The notes beneath the pieces were generated by a model, which searched no databases, was not told the origin of the DNA, and was given only the letters and a program-made list of their open reading frames with translations. Positions 34,710 through 45,300 of a stretch of 64,000 nt of DNA are shown one piece after another. Source of the stretch: Liolophura sinensis (Eukaryota; Mollusca; Polyplacophora; Chitonida; Chitonidae); NCBI RefSeq assembly GCF_032854445.1, contig NC_088296.1, forward strand, positions 11,570,706 to 11,634,705, in the 5' to 3' direction. Each line of letters starts with the position of its first letter. Positions within the stretch are counted from its first letter, which is position 1. The position numbers were made by a program, and so were the translations under genes.

Positions 34710-37700
34710 CATTAGGAATGTAATTGGCCAAAATTTCATCCATGACCAAGTTTGCGCTTTTTCCGTTTTGATTCTGCGAGTTCTTAGATCTAAAAACTTA
34801 AGGTTGTTTGAGTTTTGTTTGGAAGGTAGGTTTGTTTGACGTCCTACTAGAAATGAGCATGGTTTAGCTCCAGTGTAATATTTAGTGTCTTATTTACTTC
34901 AACATGTGTTATATAACCAAAATAAAAACATCTGACCCTTGAACCTCACGTCACAGCATTTCTGAACAACAGGGCAGAGACAGTGTGAGCAAGCCAATTC
35001 AGGCGACTCATTATGTTCAGATAGAATTGAGTTTTATCCTGAGACTTCTTCATGTACTACTTTATAATCATAGCCGTAGGTGTTCAGTAATCACAATAAT
35101 AATAATGAAGAAGTCAGGGCATCACAATAATAATAACGATGAAGTCAAGGCATCTCAATAATAGTAATGATGAAGTCAAGGCATCTCAATAATAATGAAG
35201 TCAAGGCATCACAATAATAATAATGAAGTCAAGGCATCTCAATACTAGTAATGATGAAGTCAAGGCGTCTCAATAGTAATAATAATAATGAAGTCAAGGC
35301 GTCTCAATAATAATAATAATGAAGTCAAGGCATCACAATAATAATAGTGATGAAGTCAAAGCATCACAATAATAGTAATGATGAAGTCAAAGCATCACAA
35401 TAATAAATATAGCTGTCAGGGACAGCGATGCCGGGTTTCAAGCCAGTAGGGCCGGTATGTGCATGTATGCGCATATACCATAGAAGTGGATCCCTGTGCA
35501 CTAGAAACGGCAAGAAGTGTACTGTTCGCCGAGTACCTGGTGAATTGCAACACTTTCAATGTCGCTGTATAGTACTTAAGAGCATTCCACTCATGACTGG
35601 CAAAAAACTATGAACACCCATATTCACACAATATTCTGTGATTAAACCAGAAAAATGTACAAGGATATCAGCAGAGTCAAAAGGGCTCCGAACTACTCAG
35701 GATGGTATGCTTACAATATTTCTAAATTCAAAAAAAATACACATCGCCGGAAAATAAAATAAGACCATGATCATGCTTTGGACAATAGTTGAAGGCGGGC
35801 ATGTTTTTTCGCTTTTTCAGCACAGCTCAGTGATGTTCAGCACATGTTGAGTACATATATAGCGCTTTTGCACTCAGTGATATTCAGCTTTAACACCTCT
35901 GTAACAGTTTTCTGTCACGAGACTTCCAAAACATGGTGTAAATTGCGCTTTTTCGCACTTTGATGGCAAGTGGCGGCAAAATGATAAGTCATGCAAAAGA
36001 AACAAGCCCCGATTCATGATCAGGACCTCAAACTACGTCGGGTAGCATGCTGTCAACATTTCCACCTTCATCCTGGTCATAAACGCATTTAAAATGCATT
36101 ATATAACATGGGGACATCAAAGTGCCAAATATAGTAAATCAGCCTTTGGAAAATATTTCAAGCACTGCAACTCCCACATTTATTAAGACACTTCGACGAT
36201 TTTCCGCACACATACAGTACAGATATAGCCCTTTGCACTCAGCCATTTTCAACCTTACAGCTATGACCATTTTGTGTCATGTAAAGTGCCAAACGGAGTT
36301 AATCCAGCTTTGGACAATATTTGAAGGCGTGCAATGTCAATGATGTTCAGAACACGTAGGGTACAAATATAGCGCTTTGCATTCAGTGATAATCAGCCTT
36401 ACAGCTATAGCCATTTTGTGACCTCCCTGTAGATGCTGTATTTTGGTGAGGGTAGCTCAAAGATTTTTAGCACACGTAAAGAACATGTATAGCACTATTC
36501 ATTGGGCAATCTTCAGCTTTACAGCTTTAACAGTTTTCTGTCAAGTCATTTGCAAAAATGGCGGAAAATGCGACTTTTCACACTTCGATCGCAGTTTGCA
36601 ACAAAAATATGCATCGTAGCAAAGAAATAAGATCAGATTTGTGATCAGGACGTCAAACTAGGTCGGGTAGCTGGCTGTCAACATTTCTACTTTCATCTTA
36701 GTCATAAACACATTTATAATGCATTGTATAACATAGGGACGTCAAAGTGCCAAATCAACAATTTTTCAAGCACTGCAACTCCCATATTGAATAAGCCATT
36801 TAAAAGATTTTCCGCACTCACAGAATCCACACAAAGCCCTTTGCACTCAGCCATTTTCAGCTCTGCAGCTATAGCCGTTTTGTGTCACATGACTTCCAAA
36901 AATGGGGGGAAATTGCAACTTTTCGCACTTTGATGGCAATTTGCGACAAAAATATGCACTATTGGAATAAAATAAGACCAGATTTGTGATCAGGAAATTA
37001 CGTCAGGTAGCATATTTAAAAGATTCAAAATTTTTGATTTGAGACAACATCACTTCCGTTTCCAGTTTTTTCCTGACATATTGCATTCTGCCTCTGTCAA
37101 AGTAATTCACAGTGAACAGTTGTTCCTTGTAGAGAATGTCAGGTCATTCTGATGTTAAGTTCAGAAGAAAATGCTTCCCAAAACTTTTAGTAGCAACCCA
37201 ACATGGCAGCTGGGTCACGTGACCTGGGACACCTAAACTTTTATTCATATAAAAGACAGTCCCCACTTCTACTACCTAGTTAAATTTCACGCATTTCTGC
37301 CATGCTAATTTAGCCGCAGAAGTTCTTCAATTTTGAAACTTGTTAAAATAGCCGTTTTCGTTTTGGGATGTACGACTTCCGGTTTGCTGACTTCACTTTC
37401 GGTTATGCCATAATGTTGGTCGCCGTGGTATAAGTGAAATATTCTTGAGTACGGTGTAAAACACCAATCAAATAAATTAATAAAACAATGAACATAAAAG
37501 GAGGAATAGAGACATTTAATGATTTTGATGATCTTACTGATGCTAAAATTAGTGGCAAATAATCATTCCTGACTGCAGAAAAGGCGTGTGTCTGAAGCTG
37601 TATTTTTAGGGTTGACACAAGTGTATACTTAAAGTGACATTTTGGTGAGAAAACGAATTGCGTAGAAATATTACAATGATCTGAAAGTAAATCATCTGTT

Positions 37701-39547
37701 TTCCATTTGTATGAGTGTACAAAGTAGCCGATGGATTTTAAAGTAGGGTTATCATAGAAATACATTGATAGAGTAGAAAACATTGTAATAGATGTATGAA
37801 TACTATTCTAACGGTGCATGGAAATTGATTGGAAAGTGATAGGCCTTCCTGCAGGCAGTTACCCCTACTGGTGAATTCCAATGGCAGTCTCGCAACATTT
37901 CTGCAGACCTCAGATACTGAATATTGATAAGCTCCTCCCTTGTGCATATGTGTGTTGTGTGCGCTGTGATAGTGAGCCTTTTCGACCCTCCCCAGGGGTG
38001 AAGATACTCAACCTCTTGTCATATGGAAGAGCAACCTGCAGTGCAATTTTAATACGCATAGTTACAAAACTACATTGGTTGGATTGGCAAATTTCAGTTC
38101 TTTACAAAAAGTACAGTTTTATCAATCTGCACAGAGTAATGCCTTCAGACTACGCTTGAATAAACACATTGCAAATGTGCCAAAAGGTTGAAGAATTCCA
38201 GTATTAAGTCGTATCCAACTGGTCTCCATGGTCTATGCAAATGTAACAAGCCTGGGTTAAGGAACAGTCCAAAGACATTGTCCTTCATCAGTCAGTATTT
38301 TGTTGTTGGTACAGGACAAAGCTGAAATGTAAATAACATTGTAACTTCGTTAATAATGTCAATAGCTGGAAGATTTGTCATTATGTCCTGAACCAGCTGT
38401 TAATATTAATCCCAGGCTTGATATAAGGGGGACTGCTCACATGTGTTAGAAGTGGGACTCTTCAAATGTGTTATAAGGGGGACTCCTCACATGTGTTAGA
38501 AGTGGGACTCTTCAAATGTGTTATAAGGGGGACTCCTCACATGTGCTAGAAGTGGGACTCCTCAAATGTGTTATAAAGGGGATTCCTCAAATGTGATATA
38601 AGTGGGACTCCTCAAATGTGTTAGAAGTGGGACTCCTCACATGTGTTATAAAGGGGACTCCTCAAATGTGTTATAAGAGGGACTCCTCAAATGTGTTATA
38701 AGTGGGACTCCTCATATGTGTTATAAGTGGGACTCCTCACGTGTTAGAATCCAACCCAAATGATTTTGGCCATCCCAAAAAATCTTTTGTTAGGTGTAAC
38801 TTAACCTTTTCAGAAAAAAGTTGTCAGTAAAAAAATTTTTATTTCATTCTGGCTAATGAAAGAGATTGGTATTTTAGAGAAATTAACATTGGGCGAAAGA
38901 AAAACCAAAAAAAGCCCCTAAGCTTTAAGAGTAGGACCCTTTTTTGAGGCATGCTTTTTTTCACAAGAAAATTTGACGGCCATGAAATTCATCAAATGTG
39001 AATGATTTAATGACCATTACGTGATTTTAACTAAAAACCAGTGTGTTTCTTGACTATGATCAGTATATTGAAAAAAACCATGGTCATGAAGTATACTTTC
39101 ATGGGGGTTCTTATGAAAATAAGTTTTTGGTGATGGCAATGGTCAAGTTAATTAATTGAAATTAAATTAATAATTTGGTGGTAAAATAATGGGTTTTATG
39201 CCCAGTACTGGTAGGATCCTATCTGGAGGATTGGTTAGATTTGTTTAATTATTTATATATGTGACCTGTTTTATGCTGTACTCAAGAATATTTGACTTGT
39301 GCGACCGCGGCCAGCATTACGGTGGGAGAAAACTGTCAGATTAATATATACAGAGATAATTATATTTTTGAATGATGGCCTTATTTCCACCCCTGGTAAT
39401 AGATACTGATTCATGCCTTATAGCTGATACCTTTTACACAGTCGTCTATCAATCAGTAAACCAGAGATTCTTGTTGTTTCAGTTTCGGTGTCCATGGTTG
39501 TCCTGGGACTGCTCTCCTTGTTTGTTGGCACTCTGGCTGTTAACTAA
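22298..39547 (+). CDS. Secreted 12-cysteine protein, probably GPI-anchored (8 exons, 209 aa)
   Basis: Coding exons are 22298-22343, 26375-26404, 28098-28197, 29869-29999, 31354-31444, 32841-32977, 34605-34634 and 39483-39547. Their lengths sum to 630 nt, exactly 209 codons plus TAA, and every junction is GT-AG with matching phase. Residues 1-25 form a signal peptide ending VSVGQS. The mature part (26 to about 180) has 12 cysteines (29, 36, 58, 67, 77, 98, 110, 120, 132, 141, 150, 177) spaced among helix-like segments. Residues 189-208 are hydrophobic (VSVSMVVLGLLSLFVGTLAV) with no cytoplasmic tail, and small residues lie just upstream, which fits a GPI attachment signal. No N-glycosylation sequon is present. 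I do not recognise the family; the all-helical Cys-rich pattern is reminiscent of DUF19/T20D4.11-like ectodomains, unverified. Introns 5 and 6 consist largely of minisatellites. Confidence 0.85.
22344..23501. other. Intron 1 of the 12-Cys gene, 5' part
   Basis: No exon or named repeat seen. A 70-codon frame at 22778-22990 overlaps a minus frame and lacks splice support. Confidence 0.4.
23502..23768 (+). mobile_element. SINE type A, full length, with target-site duplication
   Basis: This is the reference copy. It starts at the tRNA-like head (ggggcctccgtggctcagtc, A-box-like ggttagcgtgctagc, B-box gagttcaagtcc), runs through the body (ggcctgccagcaacctgctg, ccataatgctggccgccgtc) and the 3' module (attcttgagtacggcgtaaa), and ends in poly-A. 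Flanks carry aataaggcaaaa on the left and aataaggcgaaaa on the right. Confidence 0.97.
23891..24146 (-). mobile_element. SINE type A, nearly full length
   Basis: Reverse orientation, ending with the complete head (gagccacagaggcccc). An AATATT repeat flanks both ends and may be a short target duplication. A ~10-bp deletion in the 'acttatacgacggc' word distinguishes it. Confidence 0.95.
24150..24944. other. Intron 1, AT-rich single-copy sequence
   Basis: No exon, RNA gene or named repeat recognised. Confidence 0.35.
24945..25938. repeat. 22-bp minisatellite in intron 1
   Basis: About 45 copies of a 22-bp unit, cttacaagctggcctgttgt + tc, with variants such as caggcctac, cagttggcc and cacaactat. 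Higher-order structure is visible: a block around 24955-25100 recurs at 25258-25360 and again at 25600-25720. The period leaves remainder one on division by three and the unit lacks stops, so all three plus frames are open; these are not genes. Confidence 0.95.
26059..26252 (-). mobile_element. SINE type A, diverged, head missing
   Basis: Reverse orientation: tttatttattcgattggtgt, tatgtcatactcagtaatat, ggaaacccacaaccctctgc and ccagcatgagctgaacttga. It ends where the tRNA-like head would start. Confidence 0.85.
26375..26404 (+). CDS. 12-Cys gene, exon 2
   Basis: A 30-nt micro-exon between TTTCAG and G|GTATGT. It completes the signal peptide (LLHVSVGQS) in phase 1-1. Confidence 0.8.
26405..28097. 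other. Intron 2 of the 12-Cys gene
   Basis: AT-rich, without a convincing alternative exon. 26600-26700 contains short words in both orientations (cttcgccacagtggc, gtggcgaaggc) that may belong to an unclassified repeat. Confidence 0.4.
28098..28197 (+). CDS. 12-Cys gene, exon 3
   Basis: 100 nt, TTCGTAG acceptor and TC|GTAAGT donor. It encodes residues 26-59 with cysteines 29, 36 and 58. Confidence 0.85.
28262..28408 (-). mobile_element. SINE type D, diverged
   Basis: Follows an 18-bp T tract. Reverse-oriented module (ttgttgttcagtgccatact, caagaactttccacttgcac) and body words (ggtaagctactgatggcctt) mark it as a degraded relative of type A. Confidence 0.55.
28546..28882 (-). mobile_element. 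SINE type B, near full length
   Basis: Reverse orientation: gagtgagtgcttggggttta, then ggacggatttccactgctct, cttgccttt-like, ccccttcatgctgaacgcca and the B-box region (gacccaggattgatcctgga). The tRNA-like head is worn at its 5' end. It carries the 137-codon minus frame at 28537-28950, a by-product. Confidence 0.92.
29035..29216 (+). mobile_element. SINE type A, diverged
   Basis: Head remnant (cattgacccatgagcctctc), gctcatgctagcttcctctc and catgtgggaaggtcttgcag are clear; the end (acccataaaactgacc) is degraded. Confidence 0.8.
29338..29707. repeat. 23-bp minisatellite in intron 3
   Basis: About 16 copies of a 23-bp unit, agtaatgacaagaatgacgt + tac, with c/t variation and a few deletions. It ends about 160 bp before exon 4. 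Confidence 0.95.
29869..29999 (+). CDS. 12-Cys gene, exon 4
   Basis: 131 nt between GTGCAG and G|GTAAGT. It encodes residues 59-103 with cysteines 67, 77 and 98 and a helix-like segment of charged and aliphatic residues. Confidence 0.87.
30000..31063. other. Intron 4 of the 12-Cys gene, 5' part
   Basis: AT-rich; no named repeat. A patch at 30400-30620 (ccctgggcaagtgaaaacac) has a GC-richer, repeat-like look but is not identified. Confidence 0.35.
31064..31290. repeat. ~31-bp minisatellite upstream of exon 5
   Basis: About six degenerate copies of ggaccttgagtgctgtaaat + acaagacatta, lying 60 bp before the exon-5 acceptor. Confidence 0.85.
31354..31444 (+). CDS. 12-Cys gene, exon 5
   Basis: 91 nt between GATTCCAG and GA|GTGAGT. 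It encodes residues 103-133 with cysteines 110, 120 and 132. The donor is also the first base of the 42-bp array that fills intron 5. Confidence 0.85.
31445..32550. repeat. 42-bp minisatellite filling intron 5, phased on the splice donor
   Basis: About 26 copies of a 42-bp unit that starts gtgagtagttttgattgatt and ends caaatccaccaa, differing at a few t/g and c/t sites. The first unit starts exactly at the exon-5 donor (GTGAGTAG), so every later unit repeats this splice-site sequence. On the minus strand the three-divisible unit gives a 14-residue repeat in a 451-codon frame (31223-32578); I regard this as a by-product. Confidence 0.96.
32735..32814. repeat. Two outlying units of the intron-5 repeat
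   Basis: caaatgagtagctttgattg, then gtttgttagtgtttaaatcc, occur twice just before exon 6. They are diverged relatives of the 42-bp unit, so the repeat once covered nearly the whole intron. Confidence 0.8.
32841..32977 (+). CDS. 12-Cys gene, exon 6
   Basis: 137 nt between TCTTGCAG and G|GTGCGC. It encodes residues 133-179 with cysteines 141, 150 and 177. Its last ~45 nt (from gccatcgcaaggaacattgc) are the ancestral copy, or a member, of the repeat that forms intron 6. Confidence 0.87.
32932..34165. repeat. ~52-bp minisatellite made of exon-6/intron-6 junction copies
   Basis: The unit is gccatggcaaggaacagggc, taaatctccaggaaaaaaac, tagttctggtta. Its first recognisable copy is exon 6 itself (gccatcgcaaggaacattgc, aaacgctcaaggaaagactt, gctcaggtgc). 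Copies at 32982 and 33030 are intermediate in sequence (gcaaggaacattcctatcaa, actctaaaggaaaatgtttt), then about 18 homogeneous copies follow to 33990 and degraded ones to about 34165. A further remnant lies at 34512-34555, beyond an inserted SINE. Confidence 0.9.
34229..34487 (+). mobile_element. SINE type A inserted in the intron-6 array
   Basis: Head remnant (ggttagcacgctagtgcagt), gagttcaagtccagttcatg, catacgtgggaaggtctgtc, and the intact 3' module with an (aaat)n tail. Degenerate array units lie on both sides. Confidence 0.93.
34605..34634 (+). CDS. 12-Cys gene, exon 7
   Basis: A 30-nt micro-exon between AATTTCAG (after a long T tract) and G|GTATGT. It encodes GLGTNSVDKL, the small-residue stretch expected around a GPI cleavage site. 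Confidence 0.75.
34664..34708. repeat. (TA)n microsatellite
   Basis: About 44 bp of pure TA, 30 bp inside intron 7. Confidence 0.95.
35085..35410. repeat. Variable 24-36-bp minisatellite in intron 7
   Basis: About ten copies of gaagtcaaggcatcacaata + (ata/gta)n with length variation in the trinucleotide part. Confidence 0.88.
35640..37030. repeat. Large degenerate tandem duplication, ~627-bp period
   Basis: tcaaactacgtcgggtagca near 36030 recurs as tcaaactaggtcgggtagct near 36657, with long matching stretches on both sides (agcgctttgcactcagtgat, cgcactttgatggcaa, gacgtcaaagtgccaaat). A third partial copy lies at 36830-37030 (cgcactttgatggcaatttg). It is an old duplication, now strongly diverged, and the short frames are not conserved between copies. 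Confidence 0.75.
37405..37488 (+). mobile_element. SINE type A 3'-end fragment
   Basis: atgccataatgttggtcgcc, gtggtataagtgaaatattc, ttgagtacggtgtaaaacac and (aaat)n only. Confidence 0.88.
37489..38424. other. Intron 7, anonymous sequence
   Basis: No exon or repeat recognised. The frame at 37881-38159 has no splice support that fits the gene's phase. Confidence 0.3.
38425..38752. repeat. 25-27-bp minisatellite in intron 7
   Basis: About 12 copies of gtgttataagtgggactcct + caaat, with agaag/ataag and cac/caa variants. Confidence 0.95.
39242..39338 (-). mobile_element. SINE type A 3'-end fragment
   Basis: Reverse orientation: ttttatgctgtactcaagaa, tatttgacttgtgcgaccgc, ggccagcattacggtgggag. 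The body is lost. Confidence 0.8.
39483..39547 (+). CDS. 12-Cys gene, exon 8 (hydrophobic C-terminus and stop)
   Basis: Begins after TTGTTGTTTCAG and joins exon 7 in phase 1. It encodes 20 whole codons of mostly aliphatic residues, then TAA at 39545-39547. The absence of any charged tail after the hydrophobic run is what favours a GPI anchor over a transmembrane helix. Confidence 0.83.
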
Positions 39548-39875
39548 GGCTTACCCTATGACCTTCAGTCTGTGTAACTGGTCACAGGGTGGATCTTCCC
39601 ATTTCTGGCCTGCTTGTTGAAGCTGATAGACTTACTGTCAAACATTCTATGTCTTTATATGTATTTCTTCATTGCTCAATCCTCTTTGGGTTTATCGTAT
39701 CGGTGGACATTTGACGGAGGAGGACAATTCGAGTGTGAACAGACGCCATTTTGCAAAGTGATATGAAGACCCACCAACTACAGCTAGTTTCTAATGTTGA
39801 CTTTGATCCATATTTTTTATCTGACATTTTTAACCAGTGTTATTCAGTGTTTATATACATTGAACTAATGTGCTG

Positions 39876-39950
39876 AGGTGCGCTGAGGTGTACTGAGGTG
39901 TGCTGAGGTGCACACAGATGTGCTGAGGTGCGCTGAGGTGTGCTGAGGAG
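39876..39950. repeat. Short ~10-bp tandem repeat
   Basis: About seven imperfect copies of tgctgaggtg. Confidence 0.85.
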
Positions 39951-40734
39951 CATGCCTGGTGTGTGCCATATATATTCTTGTCAATGAAACCTGTGTGTGT
40001 GTTTTTTTTTTTTTATCACAGAGTTGATGACAAAAAAAAAAATCTTACCATTTTAATGTTTCTTTGTGCCATTGCAGAGCTAGGCCTATTACTTAACGCG
40101 TCTGTGTGTACTAGTCGGCTTGTAACTTAGTGAGCCTATTTAAGTAGGTGTTAGCAGTGAACTTAAATGTAAAATAGGCAAGTTTTGTGCATTTGATTGT
40201 GATTAATGCATGTTACAAGAGAGGTTCATCTACATTTGTGTCTCAGTATTCGCAAGTTTGCAGAATGGATATGGTTACAACATTATTTTCCTTCTTGTGT
40301 GTTTGTCACTTAGTGTCAGGGTCAATCTACCTGCTGACTTTTATTTAAACTTTAATAAAATATGTAATCCTGAGTCGGCTAAGTTGGTAAATACACATAG
40401 ATGCCCTTGGGGACATGTGCCACCAACTTTTCTGGGGCACTTTTGAGAAATGCAGATGTAACCAAAAATTTAGGTTTGGATCTTCACAGCAAATAGTGCG
40501 TCATTACTATTAATATTGTTTTATCAGAAAATGGAAACATCTGAAGACTTCATTCAGATTTTTTGTCAGGGAAGGGAAGACTCGAAATTGATTAATTACT
40601 GAATAGGGGCAAGTACATGTACTGTATATACACATCTGTATAGATATATGTAGAGAGAGTTAGGCAGAGAGAGAAAGCTTCTTGCAGGATTTCTGAAAGG
40701 TTTCATGGGTTTGTTTTTTTTTTTATTGTACTCT

Positions 40735-40884
40735 GAGAGCAAGCTACGGCTGTTATAGATTACAAGCTAAGGCTATCCTATATTACAAGCTAAGGCTATC
40801 CTAGATTACAAGCTATGGCTATCCTACATTACAAGCTATGGCTATCCTACATTACAAGCTATGGCTATCCTACATTATAAGCAA
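40735..40884. repeat. 23-bp tandem repeat
   Basis: About five copies of acaagctatggctatcctac + att; the first two are diverged (ggctgttatagat, ggctatcctatat). Confidence 0.9.
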
Positions 40885-42144
40885 CTCATTTTCTACATGT
40901 ATAGTCATAGAGGAAGTAATGAAAAAACAGCATGACTCAAGTACATGTAATTAGGTATGTGTTATTTTGTTGGTCACTCTACCTTGTGTGTTAATTAGCT
41001 TTTCTGTGTGTAAAATGGCTACTTGTCTAACTTCAGGTTCTAACTGTTGTTGCCATGGTTTCTTATTTCCTTTTAACAGAAAAATGCGGTTACTGTTTGT
41101 ATATGTGTTAAAAAGCAAAGAATCAAAAAACAAATTCAGGTCTTTTTATGATGGCCAAACTATGCAATTTTGAGGTTCCTGTATTTTTTACACTACACAT
41201 GTACCTTTATATTACAAGATATCAGTACATACATATACCTGTACAAGTGTCACCTGGTGAGATGTGTTTAAATGGTACATGTAGAAGTGTCACCTTATGA
41301 AACATGTTTAAATGGTACATGTATGCAATGTCTCTAGTGGTACACAAACTTCCCCTTTTTGTATAACGCAGTTTAGGTTTTTATTTCTAATTTTTCTATG
41401 TGTTTGTTTTTTTTTAAACCTTTGTATACACTTTTTTTATTACACATTTTATATGAGGTGTGGGCTCCCTTTTTGTAGTAAGAGTATATTACTTGTATTA
41501 GTATTTTGTTTTTGTTGTTAGTGTATAGGTTGATGTTGACGGACTAGTGATGTAGGACTATATTTACACTCATAGAAATCATGGTTCTTTAAAAGTCAGG
41601 GCCAGGTTCTTTTCAAACCCATCATGTCAGAAAATGCTTTTTAGTGTTAACAACTAAACATTTTCTCTCCAAAGCTGAACAATCTTTGACCTGTACAGCA
41701 TCAAATCTAAACACTTTGTCCAAAGCTGAACAGCCCATGCCCAAATCTGAACAACCCCTGCCTGCCCAAGCCTTAACACTTTTGGCCCATAGCTTTAACA
41801 GTCCCTATCCAAACTGAAACAATCTTCGTTCAACAGTCTGAACTTTCTAGACAATTTGCAGTTGCATCCGTGTTGGATCTTGCGGCCATGTTGAGTTTCT
41901 AACAAAAGAATTTCATGGCCTAGTGCACATATTGCAAGGCACGCTTCAGGAGAGTCCGTGAATTGATTTGTAAGAAATCAAACAAGTGCAAAGTTAATTG
42001 ACATTTTTTAGAAGTTTTTTTTTTAAATAGGTTTTTGGTGTGGTAAAGTTTTGTAAATTTACAGTTTTTGCTATTTTCATCCAAAGCTTGAACACATGTA
42101 CAATGTCACAGTGTTTCATCTTCTCCAGCATAAGTTGTTGAAGG

Positions 42145-42225
42145 AATAAATCAGAATAAATCATGAACCTCTTTCTACAAGAGTTGTGTGTTTGTTGGGT
42201 TTTTTTTTTTTTTCTTTTTTAGTGT
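42145..42225 (+). terminator. Candidate polyadenylation region
   Basis: Two AATAAA hexamers (42145-42150 and 42155-42160) are followed about 25-60 nt later by gagttgtgtgtttgttgggt and a T tract, the expected downstream GU/U-rich element. It is the best-formed poly(A) signal after the 12-Cys gene. Confidence 0.55.
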
Positions 42226-42339
42226 CATTTATGTCAAAAAATTGGTGTATGTGCACTCATAAAACAACTATGAGGTGCACACGCACTGTCACAGAAGAAA
42301 ACTGGGGGCCTTCTGCACAGCTTGTCCTCCGAATCTCAC

Positions 42340-45300
42340 ATTATCAGTATGCTTACAGTATGTTTACATTCGTCACAACCTCCTATGTGGTAAATGACTG
42401 CTTACATTGGCCAATGTCTACATTCATCACAACCTCCTATGTGGTAAATGACTGCTTACATTGGCCAATGTCTACATTCATCACAACCTCTCATATGGTA
42501 AATGACCATGCTTACATTGGCCAATGTCTACATTCATCACAACCTCCTATGTGGTAAATGACTGCTTACATTGGCCAATGTCTACATTCATCATAACCTT
42601 CTGTGTGGTAAATGACTATGCTTACATTGGCCAGTGCCTAAATTCATCACAACCTCCCATGTAAATGACCATGCCTACATTGGCCAATGTGTACATTCAT
42701 CACAACCTCCCATGTGGTAAATGACCATGCTTACATTGGCCAATGTCTACATTCATCACAACCTCCCATGTGGTGGTAAATCAATATGCTTACACTGGCC
42801 AGTGTCTACATTCATCACAATCTCTCATGTGGTAAATGACTACTTACATTGGCCAATGTCTACATTCGTCACAACCTCACATGTGGTAAATGACTATGCT
42901 TACATTGGCCAGTGCCTACATTCATCACAACCTCCCGTATGGTAAATGACTATGCTTACATTGGCCAATGTCTACATTCATCACAACCTCCCATGTGGTA
43001 AATGACTGCCTCCACTGGCCAATGTCTACATTCATAACAACCTCACACATGGTAATTGACTATGCCTACATTGGCCAATGTTTACATTCATCACAACCTC
43101 CCGTATGGTAAATGACTATGCCTTCATTGGCCAATGTCTACATTCATCACAACCTCCCATGTGGTAAATGACTATGCTTACATTGGCCAGTGCGACATTC
43201 ATCACAACCTCCCATGTGGTAAATGACCATGCTTACATTGCCCAATGTCTACATTCGTCACAACCTCCCATGTGGTAAATGACTGCTTACATTGGCCATT
43301 GCCTACATTCATCACAACCTCCTATGTGGTAAATGACTATTCTTACATTGGCCAATGTCTACATTCATCACAACCTCCTATGTGGTAGATGACTATGCTT
43401 ACATTGACCAGTGTTTACTTTTGTCACAACCTCCCATGTGGTAATTGACTGCTTACATTTGCCAGTGTCTACATTCATCACAACCTGGCATGTGGTAAAT
43501 GACAATGCTTACATTGGCCAATGTCTACATTCATCACAACCTCCCATGTGGTAAATGACCATGCTTACATTGGCCAATGTCTACATTCATCACAACCTCC
43601 CATGTGGTAAATGACTTCTCACATTGGCCAATATCTACATTCATCACAACCTCCCATGTGGTAAATAACTATGCTTACATTGGCCAGTGCCACATTCATT
43701 ACAACCTCCCATGTGGTAAATAACCATGCTTGCATTGGCCAATGTCTACATTCATCACAACCTCCCATGTGGTAAATGACTATGCTTACACTGGCCAGTG
43801 CCTACATTCATCACAACCTCCCATATGGTAAATGACTGCTTCCATTGGACAATGTGTACATTCATCACAACCTCCCATGTGGTAAATGACTGCTTACATT
43901 GGCCAGTGTCTGCATTTATCACAACCTCCCATGTGGTAAAGGACCATGCTTACATTGGCCAGTGTCTACATTCATCACAACCTCCCATGTGGAAAATGAC
44001 AATACTTACATTGGCCACTGTCTACATTCATCACAACCTCCTATGTGGTAAATGACTGTGCTTACATTGGCCAGTGTCTACATTCATCACAACCTCCCAT
44101 GTGGTAAATGACCATGCCCACATTGGCCAATGTCTACATTCATCACAACCTCCCATGTGGAAAATGACAATACTTACATTGGCCAATGTCTACATTCATC
44201 ACGACCTCCCATGCGGTAAATGAATATGCTTACACTGGCCAGTGTCTACATTCGTCACAACCTCTTATGTGGTAAATGACTGCTTACAGTGGCCAATGTC
44301 TACATTCGTCACAACCTCCCATGTGGTAAATGACTAAGCTTACATTGGCCAGTTCCTACATTCATCACAAGCTCCTATGTGGTAAATGACTATGCTTGCA
44401 TTGGCCAACGTGTACATTCATCACAACCTCCCATGTGGTAAATGACCATGCTTACGTTGGTCAATGTCTACATTCATCACAACCTCCCATGTGGTAAATG
44501 ACTATGCTTACATTGGCCAATGTCTACATTCATCACAACCTCGCATGTGGTAAATGACCATGCTTACGTTGGTCAATGTCTACATTCATCACAACCTCCC
44601 ATGTGGTAAATGACTATGCTTACATTGGCCAATGTCTACATTCGTCACAACCTCGCATGTGGTAAAGGACCATGCTTACATTGGCCAATGTCTACATTCA
44701 TCACAACCTCCCATGTGGTAAATCAATATGCTTACACTGGCCAGTGTCTACATTCATCACAACCTCTTATGTGGTAAATGACTATGCTTACATTGGCCAA
44801 TGTCTACATTCGTCACAACCTTCCATGTGGTAAATGACTATGCTTATATTGGCCAGTGCCTACATTCATCACAACCTCCCATATGGTAAATGACTGCTTC
44901 CATTGGCCAATGTCTACATTCATCACAACCTCTCATATGGTAAATGACCATGCTTACATTGGCCAATGTCTACATTCGTCACAACCTCGCATGTGGTAAA
45001 GGACCATGCTTACATTGGCCAATGTCTACATTCATCACAACCTCGCATGTGGTAAATGACCATGCTTACATTGGCCAATGTCTACATTCATCACAACCTC
45101 CCATGTGGTAAATGACTATGCTTACATTGGCCAATGCCTACATTCATCACAACCTCGCATGTGGGAAATGACTATGCTTACATTGGCCAATGTCTACATT
45201 CATCACAACCTCCCATGTGGTAAATCAATATGCTTACACTGGCCAGTGCCTACATTCATCACAACCTCCCATATGGTAAATGACTGCTTCCATTGGACAA

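Larger units (their letters stand above)
39548..42180 (+). promoter_or_regulatory. Probable 3' UTR of the 12-Cys gene
   Basis: AT-rich sequence without SINEs from the stop codon to the polyadenylation-like cluster near 42.15 kb. It contains several ATTTA-type words, a short gctgaggtgc repeat (39876-39950) and a 23-bp repeat (40735-40885). An earlier AATAAA at 40354 would give a shorter UTR. The extent is inference. Confidence 0.45.
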
